DNA of 64,000 nucleotides from Paraprevotella xylaniphila YIT 11841 (GCF_000205165.1 NZ_GL883812.1:62001-126000); one strand, 5' to 3'. Shown: positions 28,855-37,683, counted from the stretch's first letter. The notes: generated from the sequence alone by a model not told the origin. Made by a program: numbers and translations.

Positions 28855-29238
28855 ATGATGCAGAGGAAGAAGCTTTTTGTTACGTTCGTCCGTTTTGGCA
28901 TAGTTGGAGTGTTGGCTACAGCACTCCACTACGGCTTTTATTATCTCCTGCATTTCGTCATGGGAGCCAATGCGGCCTTTACGGTCGGTTACCTGTTGGG
29001 CTTTGTGTTCAATTTTTATATGACTTCTTATTTTACGTTTGGTACGTCGCCTTCTTGGCGGAAACTGTTCGGTATGAGTGGGGCACATGCGTTCAACTAC
29101 TTGCTGCAAATCGGGTTGTTGAATTTCTTCCTTTGCATGGGGGTAGACAAGGTATGGGCACCTTTTCCCGTATATGCCATTGCGGTTCCCGTGAATTTCA
29201 TATTGGTACGTTTTGTATTTACATCTAAAAATGAGTGA
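28855..29238 (+). CDS. GtrA-family membrane protein
   Basis: A 127-residue protein with four transmembrane helices, typical of GtrA: FVRFGIVGVLATALHYGFYY in helix 1 and VGYLLGFVFNFYMTSYFTF in the middle. GtrA proteins are associated with flipping undecaprenyl-phosphate-linked sugars. The stop codon is overlapped by the next gene's start, so the two are coupled. Confidence 0.88.
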   Translation: MMQRKKLFVTFVRFGIVGVLATALHYGFYYLLHFVMGANAAFTVGYLLGFVFNFYMTSYFTFGTSPSWRKLFGMSGAHAFNYLLQIGLLNFFLCMGVDKVWAPFPVYAIAVPVNFILVRFVFTSKNE

Positions 29239-30196
29239 GATAATGAAACTGGTAATCGTGGTGCCTTGTTATAATGAAGAAGAGGTGTTGGTCGAGACGA
29301 CCCGCCAACTTTCTTCGGTGGTGGATGAATTGCTTTCGGACGGGAAAATAGGTGAAGGTAAGATACTCTACGTGGATGACGGTTCGCACGACCGCACTTG
29401 GGAACTTATCCGGGGATTTTCCGAAACACATCCGAGTGTGTCTGGGCTGAAGTTGGCGCACAATGTCGGCCATCAACAGGCACTGTGGGCCGGTTTGGAG
29501 TGGGCGGCCTCGTATGCGGATGCAGCTGTGTCCATTGATGCCGACCTGCAGGATGACGTGCGTTCCATCGTCAGTATGGTGGATGCCTGGCGCGGGGGGT
29601 CCGACATCGTATACGGCGTGCGTCGGGAGCGTGCGACGGATACTTTTTTTAAGAAAAATACGGCCTTGGCTTTCTATAAGTTGATGAATGCCCTAGGAGG
29701 GGATGTCGTCTACAATCATGCCGATTTCCGTCTGATGAGCCGCCGCACGTTGCAGGCTTTGATGGCTTATCCCGAAAGGAATCTCTTTTTGCGCGGGATG
29801 GTGTCGGCCTTGGGATATCCTTCGGCACGGGTGTATTACGACCGTAAGGAACGTATGGCCGGCGAGTCGAAATACCCCTTGAGCAAGATGCTCAGTTTTG
29901 CGTTGGACGGCATCACGTCTTTTTCCGTCCGTCCGTTGCGCTATATCTCCATGCTCGGCTTGTTGTTCATTCTCATTTCTTTGGTAGCGATAGTCTATGG
30001 CATCGTGGTGTATGTCGAGGGCAATACCATTCCGGGATGGACCTCCCTTTTGGTTTCCGTATGGTTCATCGGAGGAACCATACTGATGGCCTTGGGCATC
30101 ATCGGGGAGTATGTGGGCAAGGTATACAAAGAGGTGAAGCGGCGGCCGCGTTATTTCGTGGAACAGACTGCAGGAATGCAGGAGCCGCAGGCTTGA
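29231..30196 (+). CDS. GtrB/ArnC-like GT2 glycosyltransferase
   Basis: A 321-residue polyprenyl-phosphate glycosyltransferase. GT2 domain 1-230: VVPCYNEEEVL, YVDDGSHDRTW, the SIDADLQDD metal site, FRLMSRRTLQAL, GESKYPLSKM. Two C-terminal membrane helices (about 240-265 and 275-300). The start at 29231 overlaps the gtrA stop by 8 nt; ATG 29243 (MKLVIVV) is an equally good start. It loads a sugar from a nucleotide donor onto undecaprenyl phosphate, which GtrA is expected to flip and the GT-C protein to use. Confidence 0.88.
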   Translation: MSEIMKLVIVVPCYNEEEVLVETTRQLSSVVDELLSDGKIGEGKILYVDDGSHDRTWELIRGFSETHPSVSGLKLAHNVGHQQALWAGLEWAASYADAAVSIDADLQDDVRSIVSMVDAWRGGSDIVYGVRRERATDTFFKKNTALAFYKLMNALGGDVVYNHADFRLMSRRTLQALMAYPERNLFLRGMVSALGYPSARVYYDRKERMAGESKYPLSKMLSFALDGITSFSVRPLRYISMLGLLFILISLVAIVYGIVVYVEGNTIPGWTSLLVSVWFIGGTILMALGIIGEYVGKVYKEVKRRPRYFVEQTAGMQEPQA

Positions 30197-30208
30197 AGTT
30201 GCGGCTCC
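30181..30208 (+). terminator. Hairpin at the end of the undecaprenyl-phosphate operon
   Basis: GGAGCCGCA (30181-30189) and TGCGGCTCC (30200-30208) form a 9-bp stem overlapping the stop codon. There is no T-run, so it is only a candidate terminator. Confidence 0.45.
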
Positions 30209-30281
30209 ATCCGATGTCATGGCTTCCTCAAGGACCTTTGCAACGATTCGTCAACTCCTTAAAATATTGCTTCATATACCT

Positions 30282-31115
30282 TTATTGATACAAGGCTTTG
30301 CCTAAATCTTCCAACCCCGTTTCTCCGGGCAGACCGGGATAGGCTTGTTTCATGGCATCTACGAAAGCCTGTGCCGTCTTGTTTTCCTCAAGCTGCTTTT
30401 TCGTCTTTTTCAGGTAAGCAATCTTGAACTCTACCGCATCGCGTGTGGCTGCACCGCCATGTCCGCCGATGAACAGCGTCGCACCTGAAGCCAACGAGTT
30501 TTCGGCCTCTGTGATTTCAGCGTCAATGGCAGCCGGGGAAGACACTTGTAAATGGCTGATATGTGCTTTTGCCGGAGTCCAATGAGTGTAATACGCTTTG
30601 TTTCCTATCAGAATGCTTGCACCTGGGAAATCCGATGCGGCACCGTGACGGAACTCGAAAGTTACTCCTGCCCAAGTCTTTGTTGCGCCGAAAGCCACTT
30701 CCGTAACCTTGCCTGTGGGCATGTCTGTCAGGGCATCCCCGAACGCCTGTGCAAAACCTTTCATCATGTCTCCGTACACTGCGCCTTTCGTGAATTCGGG
30801 CATACCTTGGGCCATTACCACGTCATGCTTTCCTGTTCCTCCCACATGATAGTCCGTGATGCGTTTCTCCACGGGCTTTTCCAACTTGGAAAGATAAGTG
30901 CCAAATTCAGCCACATTGTCCTTGAACAGTGGTTGTTCCATGGTCACGAGGGCATCTTTGCCCTCAACGATGTAACTTGCATCACCCAACGTGTCGTTGG
31001 TGTAATATACATGCAGTTTGTAATTGCCGAGGTCATGTACCTCGAAACGTCCTTTGCTCTGTGCCATAGCTATAATTGTTAAAAAATTGAATAAAATGAA
31101 TAGTACTTTTTTCAT
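30282..31115 (-). CDS. Secreted metallo-beta-lactamase-fold protein
   Basis: A 277-residue protein with a signal peptide (VLFILFNFLTIIAMAQ). The fold resembles MBL hydrolases (VYYTNDTLGDASYIVEGKDA, then LEKPVEKRITDYHVGGTG), but the canonical HxHxDH metal motif is replaced by DYHVGGTGKHD; later His residues (FRHGAASDF, THWTPAKAHISHL, GGHGGA) could still bind metal. The substrate is unknown and catalysis is uncertain. Divergent from an HxlR regulator with palindromes between them, so it is probably a target of that regulator. The -7 box on the minus strand is at 31187-31194. Confidence 0.75.
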   Translation of the reverse strand: MKKVLFILFNFLTIIAMAQSKGRFEVHDLGNYKLHVYYTNDTLGDASYIVEGKDALVTMEQPLFKDNVAEFGTYLSKLEKPVEKRITDYHVGGTGKHDVVMAQGMPEFTKGAVYGDMMKGFAQAFGDALTDMPTGKVTEVAFGATKTWAGVTFEFRHGAASDFPGASILIGNKAYYTHWTPAKAHISHLQVSSPAAIDAEITEAENSLASGATLFIGGHGGAATRDAVEFKIAYLKKTKKQLEENKTAQAFVDAMKQAYPGLPGETGLEDLGKALYQ

Positions 31116-31154
31116 TGCTTTTGATTTTTAATGCGTGTCTGATTGTTTATTACT

Positions 31155-31256
31155 TACTTATAAGTATTCTCATTCCTTTTATGCTGCAAAATTAGAAAGA
31201 GATTATGGGCTATGCAAGTAGGTTCTTGTCCATCAGTTACTTACGTGAAAGTAACT
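31155..31256. promoter_or_regulatory. Divergent control region with two palindromes
   Basis: TACTTATAAGTA (31155-31166) is a perfect 12-bp palindrome. A perfect inverted repeat AGTTACTT/AAGTAACT with a 6-nt spacer spans 31235-31256. Both share ACTTA-type half sites. The MBL promoter lies between them (minus-strand TAATTTTG 31187-31194, CTTG 31215-31218, 20-nt spacer). Likely HxlR operators. Confidence 0.55.
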
Positions 31257-31306
31257 ATTGTTGGATATGAGACACTTGCCGATAAAGAATATTTCTAAAA
31301 AAGTTT

Positions 31307-31338
31307 CTTGCCGCTTGAAGGGAATTTGATTACTTTTG
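31307..31338 (+). promoter_or_regulatory. Promoter of the HxlR gene
   Basis: CTTG at 31307-31310 and TACTTTTG at 31331-31338, 20-nt spacer; the start codon follows 26 nt later. Confidence 0.55.
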
Positions 31339-31364
31339 TAGAGTAAACAGAAATACATTATATT

Positions 31365-31739
31365 ATGTATAGGACAACGATAGAAGATGCCGTGTTTCCG
31401 AACTGTCCAATACGGAATATTTTGGCCAGACTCTGCGACAAATGGTCTCTTTTGGTCATATATACGTTAGACAAGGCAGGTAAGGAAGCCGTACGTTTCA
31501 AAGAGTTGCAGCGTGAAATCCCCGACATATCACAAAAGATGCTAACGGTTACCTTGAGGACATTGGAAGATGACGGCTATGTCACCCGTACAGTGTATCC
31601 CGAAGTTCCTCCAAGGGTAGAGTATGCGCTGACTGCACGGGCATACACTTTGCTTCCGCATGTCAATGCGCTGATAGCATGGGCTTTGGAAAATAGGGAT
31701 GCGATTATGGAAGACCGGAGAAAAGCCTGTAAAAAATGA
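31365..31739 (+). CDS. HxlR-family transcriptional regulator
   Basis: A 124-residue winged-helix protein with the family core: a cysteine before the first helix (FPNCPIRNILARLCDKWSLL), the recognition region (FKELQREIPDISQKMLTVTL) and wing (DDGYVTRTVYPEVPPRVEYAL). HxlR proteins often sense redox or electrophile stress through the conserved cysteine (Cys14 here). Divergent from the MBL-fold gene; probably regulates it and itself through the palindromes at 31155-31256. Confidence 0.92.
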   Translation: MYRTTIEDAVFPNCPIRNILARLCDKWSLLVIYTLDKAGKEAVRFKELQREIPDISQKMLTVTLRTLEDDGYVTRTVYPEVPPRVEYALTARAYTLLPHVNALIAWALENRDAIMEDRRKACKK

Positions 31740-32108
31740 GGCATGCCTATATGCGGAAATAGGGTAGGACGCACTTGCGGTGTCCGGTCCTTTCGACGGA
31801 TTAGGTAGAAACGGCAATGGGTGGAACTGTCGATTTTTTCTTAAAAATTCTGTTAGAATTTGCCGAATAGCTAAAATGAGTGAATTATGAGTTTCTCACC
31901 TCAATAGAGGTAATGTTTTGGCAATAGTTCTAAATTCTGTATTATGTATAAGTTTGCTTGTCAAACAACTCTTTGTTTTTCACTGCAACAAAAATGCTGC
32001 TGATAATTTTTTGCAAGTGTACAATTTAATCTTGAATTACCCCAGAATGATATGCTAAATAATAATAAAAGTGTAGCAAAAACAATGTGATTTTAAAAAA
32101 ATATTTCA
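31740..32108. other. AT-rich gene-free stretch at the left edge of the restriction island
   Basis: No gene is supported. AT content rises sharply here and stays high to about 38.1 kb, unlike both flanks. No tRNA, integrase or obvious attachment repeat was seen. Confidence 0.4.
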
Positions 32109-32128
32109 TTATTTTGCGTTAAACGCAA
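32109..32128 (+). promoter_or_regulatory. Controller operator overlapping a promoter
   Basis: TTGCGTT-A-AACGCAA at 32114-32128 is a perfect palindrome. It overlaps a near-consensus -7 box (TTATTTTG, 32109-32116), 12 nt before the controller gene. This layout fits autorepression by the small XRE protein. Confidence 0.55.
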
Positions 32129-32140
32129 TAATAAAGATAA

Positions 32141-32362
32141 ATGATGAAAGATATAAATCGTATAAAAGTCGTGTTAGTGGAGAAGAAACGGACAAGCAAA
32201 TGGTTGTCCGAGCAATTAGGAAAAGATCCTGCAACAATCTCAAAATGGTGCACTAATACGTCACAACCAGATTTAGTAACATTGACCAAGGTAGCTGTTC
32301 TATTGGATGTTGATGTTCGTCAGCTTATCAATAAAACGAAAGGTACTAACACTGATGATTAA
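32141..32362 (+). CDS. XRE-type controller protein of the restriction-modification system
   Basis: A 73-residue helix-turn-helix protein (KRTSKWLSEQLGKDPATISK, then LDVDVRQLINK) that begins MMKDIN; the second ATG (32144) is possible. Small XRE proteins ahead of methylase genes act as controllers delaying endonuclease expression. 28 nt upstream of the methylase gene in the same direction. Confidence 0.85.
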   Translation: MMKDINRIKVVLVEKKRTSKWLSEQLGKDPATISKWCTNTSQPDLVTLTKVAVLLDVDVRQLINKTKGTNTDD

Positions 32363-32390
32363 AAATCATTAGTTCAAAAAATGATTAATA

Positions 32391-33362
32391 ATGAATACAA
32401 AAGCAAAACCATTCATCAAATGGGTTGGTGGTAAAGGGCAACTCATTGAACAACTAGAGGCAAAACTTCCAGCTGACTTTGATAATTGGGATAATGCGAC
32501 ATACATAGAGCCATTCGTTGGCGGTGGTGCTATGTTGTTTTACATGCTGCAACAGCATCCAAATATCAAACGTGCCGTAATCAATGACATCAATAGTGAC
32601 TTGATTACTTGTTACAAAACGGTGCGTGACAATGTGGAAGAGTTGATTCCTGCGTTGCAGAAAATTCAAGCGCAATATTATGCTTTGCAAGACATGGAAG
32701 CGAAACGTGAGATGTTTATGGTTGTACGCCAACGCTACAATGAGAAGAATCTTGACCCGATAGAGAATACGGCAAAATTCTTTTTTCTAAACCGTACTTG
32801 CTTCAATGGATTGTATCGTGTAAACAAAAAGGGCTTATTCAATGTTCCTTGTGGAAAGTATATGCAACCACAGATTTGTGACGAAGATACGCTTAGAGCA
32901 GACAGCGAGTTATTAAAAAGAGTGGAAATCTTAGAAGGTGATTTTGAGAATACTTTGCTTTGTGCGCAAGGTAAGGTATTATTTTATTTTGATCCTCCTT
33001 ACCGTCCACTTAGTGGCACTTCAAGTTTTAATGATTATACAAAAGAAGCGTTCAATGATGATTCACAAGTCAGGTTGAAGGAGTTCTGTGACAAAGTGGT
33101 AGCCGAGGGGCATAGCTTTATGCTGAGCAATTCAGATTGCAAAGGAAAGAATGAAGCAGATAATTTCTTCGATGTCTTATATGCAGATTATTATATAGAC
33201 AGAGTTATGGCTTCTCGTAATGTGAATGCAAACGGAGCTAAGCGAGGAAAGATATCTGAACTGTTGGTTCATAGTTACCGCAACACAAAAGATTGGCAAA
33301 TGAACGATATAAGCAACCACAAGCCACAACGTGTGGCTATAAAACAGAAAGCTTATGCTTAA
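32391..33362 (+). CDS. DpnM/Dam-like N6-adenine DNA methyltransferase (D12 class)
   Basis: A 323-residue alpha-class adenine methylase. The SAM motif is FIKWVGGKGQ at the N-terminus with IEPFVGGGAM, and the catalytic motif is FYFDPPYRPL. Other family segments: NRTCFNGLYRVNKKGLFNVP and SNSDC. Close to M1.DpnII/Dam, so the target is expected to be GATC (inference from family and from the neighbouring DpnII-type endonucleases). Overlaps the first endonuclease gene by 8 nt. Confidence 0.93.
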   Translation: MNTKAKPFIKWVGGKGQLIEQLEAKLPADFDNWDNATYIEPFVGGGAMLFYMLQQHPNIKRAVINDINSDLITCYKTVRDNVEELIPALQKIQAQYYALQDMEAKREMFMVVRQRYNEKNLDPIENTAKFFFLNRTCFNGLYRVNKKGLFNVPCGKYMQPQICDEDTLRADSELLKRVEILEGDFENTLLCAQGKVLFYFDPPYRPLSGTSSFNDYTKEAFNDDSQVRLKEFCDKVVAEGHSFMLSNSDCKGKNEADNFFDVLYADYYIDRVMASRNVNANGAKRGKISELLVHSYRNTKDWQMNDISNHKPQRVAIKQKAYA

Positions 33363-34176
33363 AGATTTCGATAAATTCATGTCTCAACTCAAAGAGACAA
33401 ACCAAACGTTGGACTTCTTCTGTGACTTTGAAAAAATCTCACAGAATGTGGAGGATATAAAGTTGAGCCTGTGTATGCTCAACAGTCTCATTGGGGCATC
33501 CGACTTACGTAAAAGTATTGAAACAATATGGAACAGGGATAAGAATGCCTTTTCCGTTATGGATATATTGGTGGCAGTTCGTACTCGTGACAAGAAAAAG
33601 ATACTTGATTCTGTTGGGAACTGCGTACCATTGGAAGGTATGTTCAACTCTGTAGATTCTGTTATGGCATTCTTGACAGAAACAGGACTTGGTGATGTCC
33701 TTCAAAGTCAGAAAATTAAGAATCTTGTAGATTATGTTTTTGGCATTGAAACAGGATTGGATACAAACGCAAGAAAGAACAGAAGCGGACACGTTATGGA
33801 GAATATGGTAGCCAACATTCTCACGAATGCTGGTGTTCCTTTCAGACAAGAAGTATATTCGAGAGAATGGTCTGCAATTACAGATGTGTTGGGAGATGAT
33901 GAAAAGCGTTTTGACTTCGTTGTTGAAACTCCATCAAAAGTTTATCTGATTGAAGTCAACTTTTATAGTGGAGGTGGCTCAAAGCTAAATGAGGTTGCAC
34001 GTTCATATTCTGATATTGCACCGAAAATAAACTCCGTTGAGGGTTTTGAATTTGTTTGGATTACAGATGGTATAGGTTGGAAATCTGCAAAGAACAAATT
34101 GCAAGAGGCATACGGAATTATCCCAAGTGTGTATAATCTAACATCTGTTCAAGATTTCATAAATAATATAAGATAG
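33355..34176 (+). CDS. DpnII-family restriction endonuclease, copy 1
   Basis: A 273-residue DpnII/MboI-type endonuclease. The nuclease core is near residues 180-225: KRFDFVVETPSKVYLIEVNF followed by GGGSKLNEVARSY, giving the acidic residues D and E with an E-V-N in place of the usual E-x-K. Other family blocks: IKNLVDYVFGIETGLDTNAR, FEFVWITDGIGWKSAKNKL. Expected to cut unmethylated GATC. It overlaps the methylase gene by 8 nt and is followed 3 nt later by a paralogue, with which it shares roughly half of aligned residues by eye. Confidence 0.92.
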   Translation: MLKDFDKFMSQLKETNQTLDFFCDFEKISQNVEDIKLSLCMLNSLIGASDLRKSIETIWNRDKNAFSVMDILVAVRTRDKKKILDSVGNCVPLEGMFNSVDSVMAFLTETGLGDVLQSQKIKNLVDYVFGIETGLDTNARKNRSGHVMENMVANILTNAGVPFRQEVYSREWSAITDVLGDDEKRFDFVVETPSKVYLIEVNFYSGGGSKLNEVARSYSDIAPKINSVEGFEFVWITDGIGWKSAKNKLQEAYGIIPSVYNLTSVQDFINNIR

Positions 34177-34178
34177 TT

Positions 34179-35021
34179 ATGACACAAAAGGAAAATTTCT
34201 CTGTATTCTTTGATAATATAACAGAAATAAAAATAGGTCTTAATTATTATACGGACTTCAAAAAGGTCATGAACAATATCAAGACCATATCCTTGCGACT
34301 TACCCAATTGAACTATTTGGTAGGGCAAAAAGATATGCGTAAGGCGGTAGAAGAGCTTTGGGAAGAGAACCCTAAAGCTTTCTCTGTTATGGGAATACTT
34401 GTTGCTGTCAGAAAAAAGCAAAATAAAAAAGCATGGGGGCGTGACGGAAGTGAGCGTCTCGTATATAACTACTTTGATAGTGTTGACCATATAATGGAGT
34501 TTATCGAAGACTCAGGATTGCTCACAATTTTACAAGATGAACACATTAAAAATCTTGTTGACTATGTTTTTGGCGTAGAAACAGGTCTTGATACTCATGG
34601 ACGAAAAAATCGTATAGGAGAAATCATGGCTTCCAGAATTGCCCAACAATTTGATGAGGCAAATATATCTTATGAACGTGAAGTTCAATCAAAGATTTTT
34701 CCTGCCATAAAATCAGTATTAGGAAAGGATTCTAAAAGATTTGATTTTGTTATTTCATGTCCAGGCAAAAAATATTTGGTCGAAGTAAACTATTATGGAA
34801 CGCAAGGCTCAAAAGTTACAGAAATTCCACGTTCGTATATGGATGTTGCCAAGAAAATAAATATAGTAGAAGGTTTTGAGTTCGTTTGGATTACAGATGG
34901 AATTGGTTGGAAAAAAGCCAAAGAACAACTGAATGAGGCTTATGATGAAATTCCAAATGTATATAATCTAAGCACATTGCAAGGTTTTATAAATAAGATT
35001 CTTCAAAACGCCAAGAACTAA
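34179..35021 (+). CDS. DpnII-family restriction endonuclease, copy 2
   Basis: A 280-residue paralogue of the preceding gene. The same blocks are conserved: KAFSVMGILVAVRKKQNKKA, IKNLVDYVFGVETGLDTHGR, KRFDFVISCPGKKYLVEVNY and GSKVTEIPRSY, FEFVWITDGIGWKKAKEQL. The D...E-V-N catalytic set is intact, so it is probably active or recently so. A second complete endonuclease in one DpnII operon is unusual: described systems have one endonuclease and two methylases. The pair is too divergent at the N-terminus and in the loop regions to be a recent duplication. Confidence 0.9.
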   Translation: MTQKENFSVFFDNITEIKIGLNYYTDFKKVMNNIKTISLRLTQLNYLVGQKDMRKAVEELWEENPKAFSVMGILVAVRKKQNKKAWGRDGSERLVYNYFDSVDHIMEFIEDSGLLTILQDEHIKNLVDYVFGVETGLDTHGRKNRIGEIMASRIAQQFDEANISYEREVQSKIFPAIKSVLGKDSKRFDFVISCPGKKYLVEVNYYGTQGSKVTEIPRSYMDVAKKINIVEGFEFVWITDGIGWKKAKEQLNEAYDEIPNVYNLSTLQGFINKILQNAKN

Positions 35022-35040
35022 GGCTATACGAAACTTTCAA

Positions 35041-35910
35041 ATGGTACAATCATACTATAAATCATCCAACAATGATTTCGCTCTTGCTCATGGCGACTGT
35101 TTCAAACTTCTCAAAGATTTTGACTTCAAGTTTGACATGATATTTGCCGACCCTCCTTACTTTCTATCCAATGGTGGAATATCGTTGCAGAGAGGTAAGG
35201 TCGTGTGCGTAGATAAAGGTGATTGGGACAAAGGCAAGTCGCAAGAGGATATGTTGGCATTCAACATGGAATGGCTACGTCTGTGTCGTGACAAGTTGAA
35301 AGACAATGGTACTATATGGATTAGTGGAACTTATCACAACATCTTTTCTGTGGCTAATTGTCTGACGGAACTTGGCTATAAAATTCTGAATGTGGTTACT
35401 TGGCAGAAGACCAATCCTCCTGCCAACATCTCATGTCGTTTCTTCACCTATTCCACGGAGTTTGTAATTTGGGCAAGAAAGATGCAGAAAATTCCGCACA
35501 AGTTTAACTATGACTTGATGAAAGAACTGAATGATGGTAAGCAAATGACAGATGTATGGCGAATGCCTGCTATCGGTCGTTGGGAAAAGACTTGTGGCAA
35601 GCATCCGACACAAAAGCCTTTGCGCTTGCTCGTCCGGATGATTCTTGCATCAACCAATCAAGGCGATTGGATTCTTGACCCATTTAGCGGAAGTTCCACG
35701 ACAGGTATTGCCGCCAACTTATGTGGACGACGATTTGCAGGACTTGAACAAGAGGAAGATTTTTGTAAGTTGAGCAAAGCAAGACGTGAAGAAATAGAAA
35801 GTCTTGAAAACTATGCCAATCTACTAAATCACATAGAAGACTTGCACAGGTTGAAAGATTATTCTATGGCAAATGAAGATATTAGTGATTACAACCAAAT
35901 GCCATTTTAG
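35041..35910 (+). CDS. DpnA-like beta-class DNA adenine methyltransferase
   Basis: A 289-residue methylase with catalytic motif IV first (FADPPYFLSNGGISLQRGKV, DPPY) and SAM motif I near the C-terminus (DPFSGSSTTGIAANLCGRRF), the beta-class order. Strongly like DpnA (M2.DpnII), which can methylate GATC in single-stranded DNA. Also WISGTYHNIFSVANCL, TWQKTNPPANISCRFFTYST, KHPTQKP. 19 nt after endonuclease copy 2. The last intact gene of the operon. Confidence 0.93.
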   Translation: MVQSYYKSSNNDFALAHGDCFKLLKDFDFKFDMIFADPPYFLSNGGISLQRGKVVCVDKGDWDKGKSQEDMLAFNMEWLRLCRDKLKDNGTIWISGTYHNIFSVANCLTELGYKILNVVTWQKTNPPANISCRFFTYSTEFVIWARKMQKIPHKFNYDLMKELNDGKQMTDVWRMPAIGRWEKTCGKHPTQKPLRLLVRMILASTNQGDWILDPFSGSSTTGIAANLCGRRFAGLEQEEDFCKLSKARREEIESLENYANLLNHIEDLHRLKDYSMANEDISDYNQMPF

Positions 35911-35950
35911 TTTGCTAATACATTTTATGAATTAATTTTTAGATAGGTTT

Positions 35951-37683
35951 ATGACAAAACTTAATATTGACCAGAAGACAGTAACTCGGACTTCTTGATA
36001 CCAGACTATCAGCGTCCTTATGCTTGGGGTGATGATGAGTGCAAGACACTTTGGGAAGACCTGTTTAGCTTTTCTTTCCCTAGTGACAACACAGATCAAT
36101 TCAATGACAACGATGAGTACTTTCTCGGTCCAATGGTCACATTTAAGAATGATGACAGAAAAAAAGGAAATTATAGATGGACAGCAGCGTCTTACAACAT
36201 TGATGTTGCTACTTCGTGCTTTCTATAATAAACTGGGGCATATACAAGATACTCGTTCAGTAAAAATGAAAGAGGGTATAGAAAAGTGCATTTGGCGTGC
36301 CAACGGATTCGGTGAATACAATAAGGATGACTTGAAAATAGACTCAGAGGTTGCCACAGACAATGACAAAGATGAGTTTCTTGATATTCTTAAAAATGGT
36401 GATGCAGCAGGAAAGCATAGCAAATATGCCTTGAATTTTCGGTACTTTGAAAAAGGAATTGACATATTTCTTTCTCACTACCCAAGTTATTTTGCGTATT
36501 TTCCACTTCGTATTCTGAACAACTGCGTACTTCTTCCAATCGAAGCAGAATCGCAAGATACTGCATTGCGTATTTTCTCTACACTCAATGATAGAGGTAA
36601 GCCACTTTCTGATGCAGACATCTTTAAGGCTCAGTTCTACAAATACTATTCTTCACTTGGCAAGAAAGATGATTTCATAGCCATTTGGAAAAACTTGGAA
36701 GTGATTGCGTCTGAAGTATTTCATCCAATCAGTGGGACACCCTTGGACGAACTCTTTACACGCTACATGTACTATGAGCGTGCATTGCAGGGAAATAAGT
36801 CATCAACGACAGAATCGTTGCGTAAGTTCTACGAGAAAAACAATTATGAACTGTTCAAGAAAGAGTCAACACTTGAAAACCTTGTCCGTTTGGCTCATTT
36901 TTGGCAAGATGTAAACAATCAAGATGAGGAACGGTTCTCCATCCGCATCCTCAAATGTTTGTTTGTGCTAAACTATGCGCCAAATGGTATGTGGACTTAC
37001 TTTGTTTCGGTTTTCTTCATGCATTTCCATGATGATAACGATGAACTCGAAGAGGAAAATTTCTTCCACTTCTTGAATCGCATTATAGGATTCATTTGGG
37101 CATATGCAATCACGAATCCTGGTGTTAACTCCTTGCGTACTCCAGTGTTTGCGGAGATGGTGAATATTGTAAACGGTACAGACGTAACATTCAACAATTT
37201 CCTGTTTGACGAGACAAGGTTCAGAGCGCAATTCTCCAATTATGTGTTCTCCAACAATCGAGCTATCACTAAATCAATGATAACTTGGTGGGCATACACC
37301 TTTGCCAACCAACCATTGCTTTCTTTGGAGAATACTTTTGATATAGAGCATATATTCCCACGTAATCGCCAACAGAAGGAAAACAGCTTAAAGAATCCAT
37401 ATTCATTAGAAATGCTTGGAAACAAATCTTTGTTGGAACGCCGTATAAATATACGTGCATCTGATTATTGTTTTGTTGATAAAACAAAATACTACATGGG
37501 GGCCAAACTGCCAAAGGACAGAAAGAAGGCACAAACATTGCCGAACTAAAAATGTAAGCCAATGAACTTACAGATTATACAGAACAAAACATAACAGAAC
37601 GTTCAAAATACATACTTGATGGCTTTGTTGAATATCTAAAAACAAATGCCTTAATAAAGGGTTGCCAAGCTACAAACGCTTAA
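35951..37683 (+). pseudogene. DUF262/DUF1524 (GmrSD-like) protein, broken in at least three places
   Basis: A start (MTKLNIDQKTV, from 35951) runs into a stop within 16 codons. A second frame from about 35987 carries the DUF262 motif IPDYQRPYAWGDDE. At an A7 run (about 36159-36165) the frame changes again; with six A it would continue as KKEIIDGQQRLTTLMLLLRA. The main part runs to 37549 with a DUF1524 HNH-type motif FDIEHIFPRNRQ. The true tail (NELTDYTEQNITERSKYILD and onward) is in another frame to 37683, with a stop between. DUF262-DUF1524 proteins are type IV modification-dependent nucleases. Decayed beyond a single error, so a genuine pseudogene. It follows the DpnII operon by 40 nt. Confidence 0.85.
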
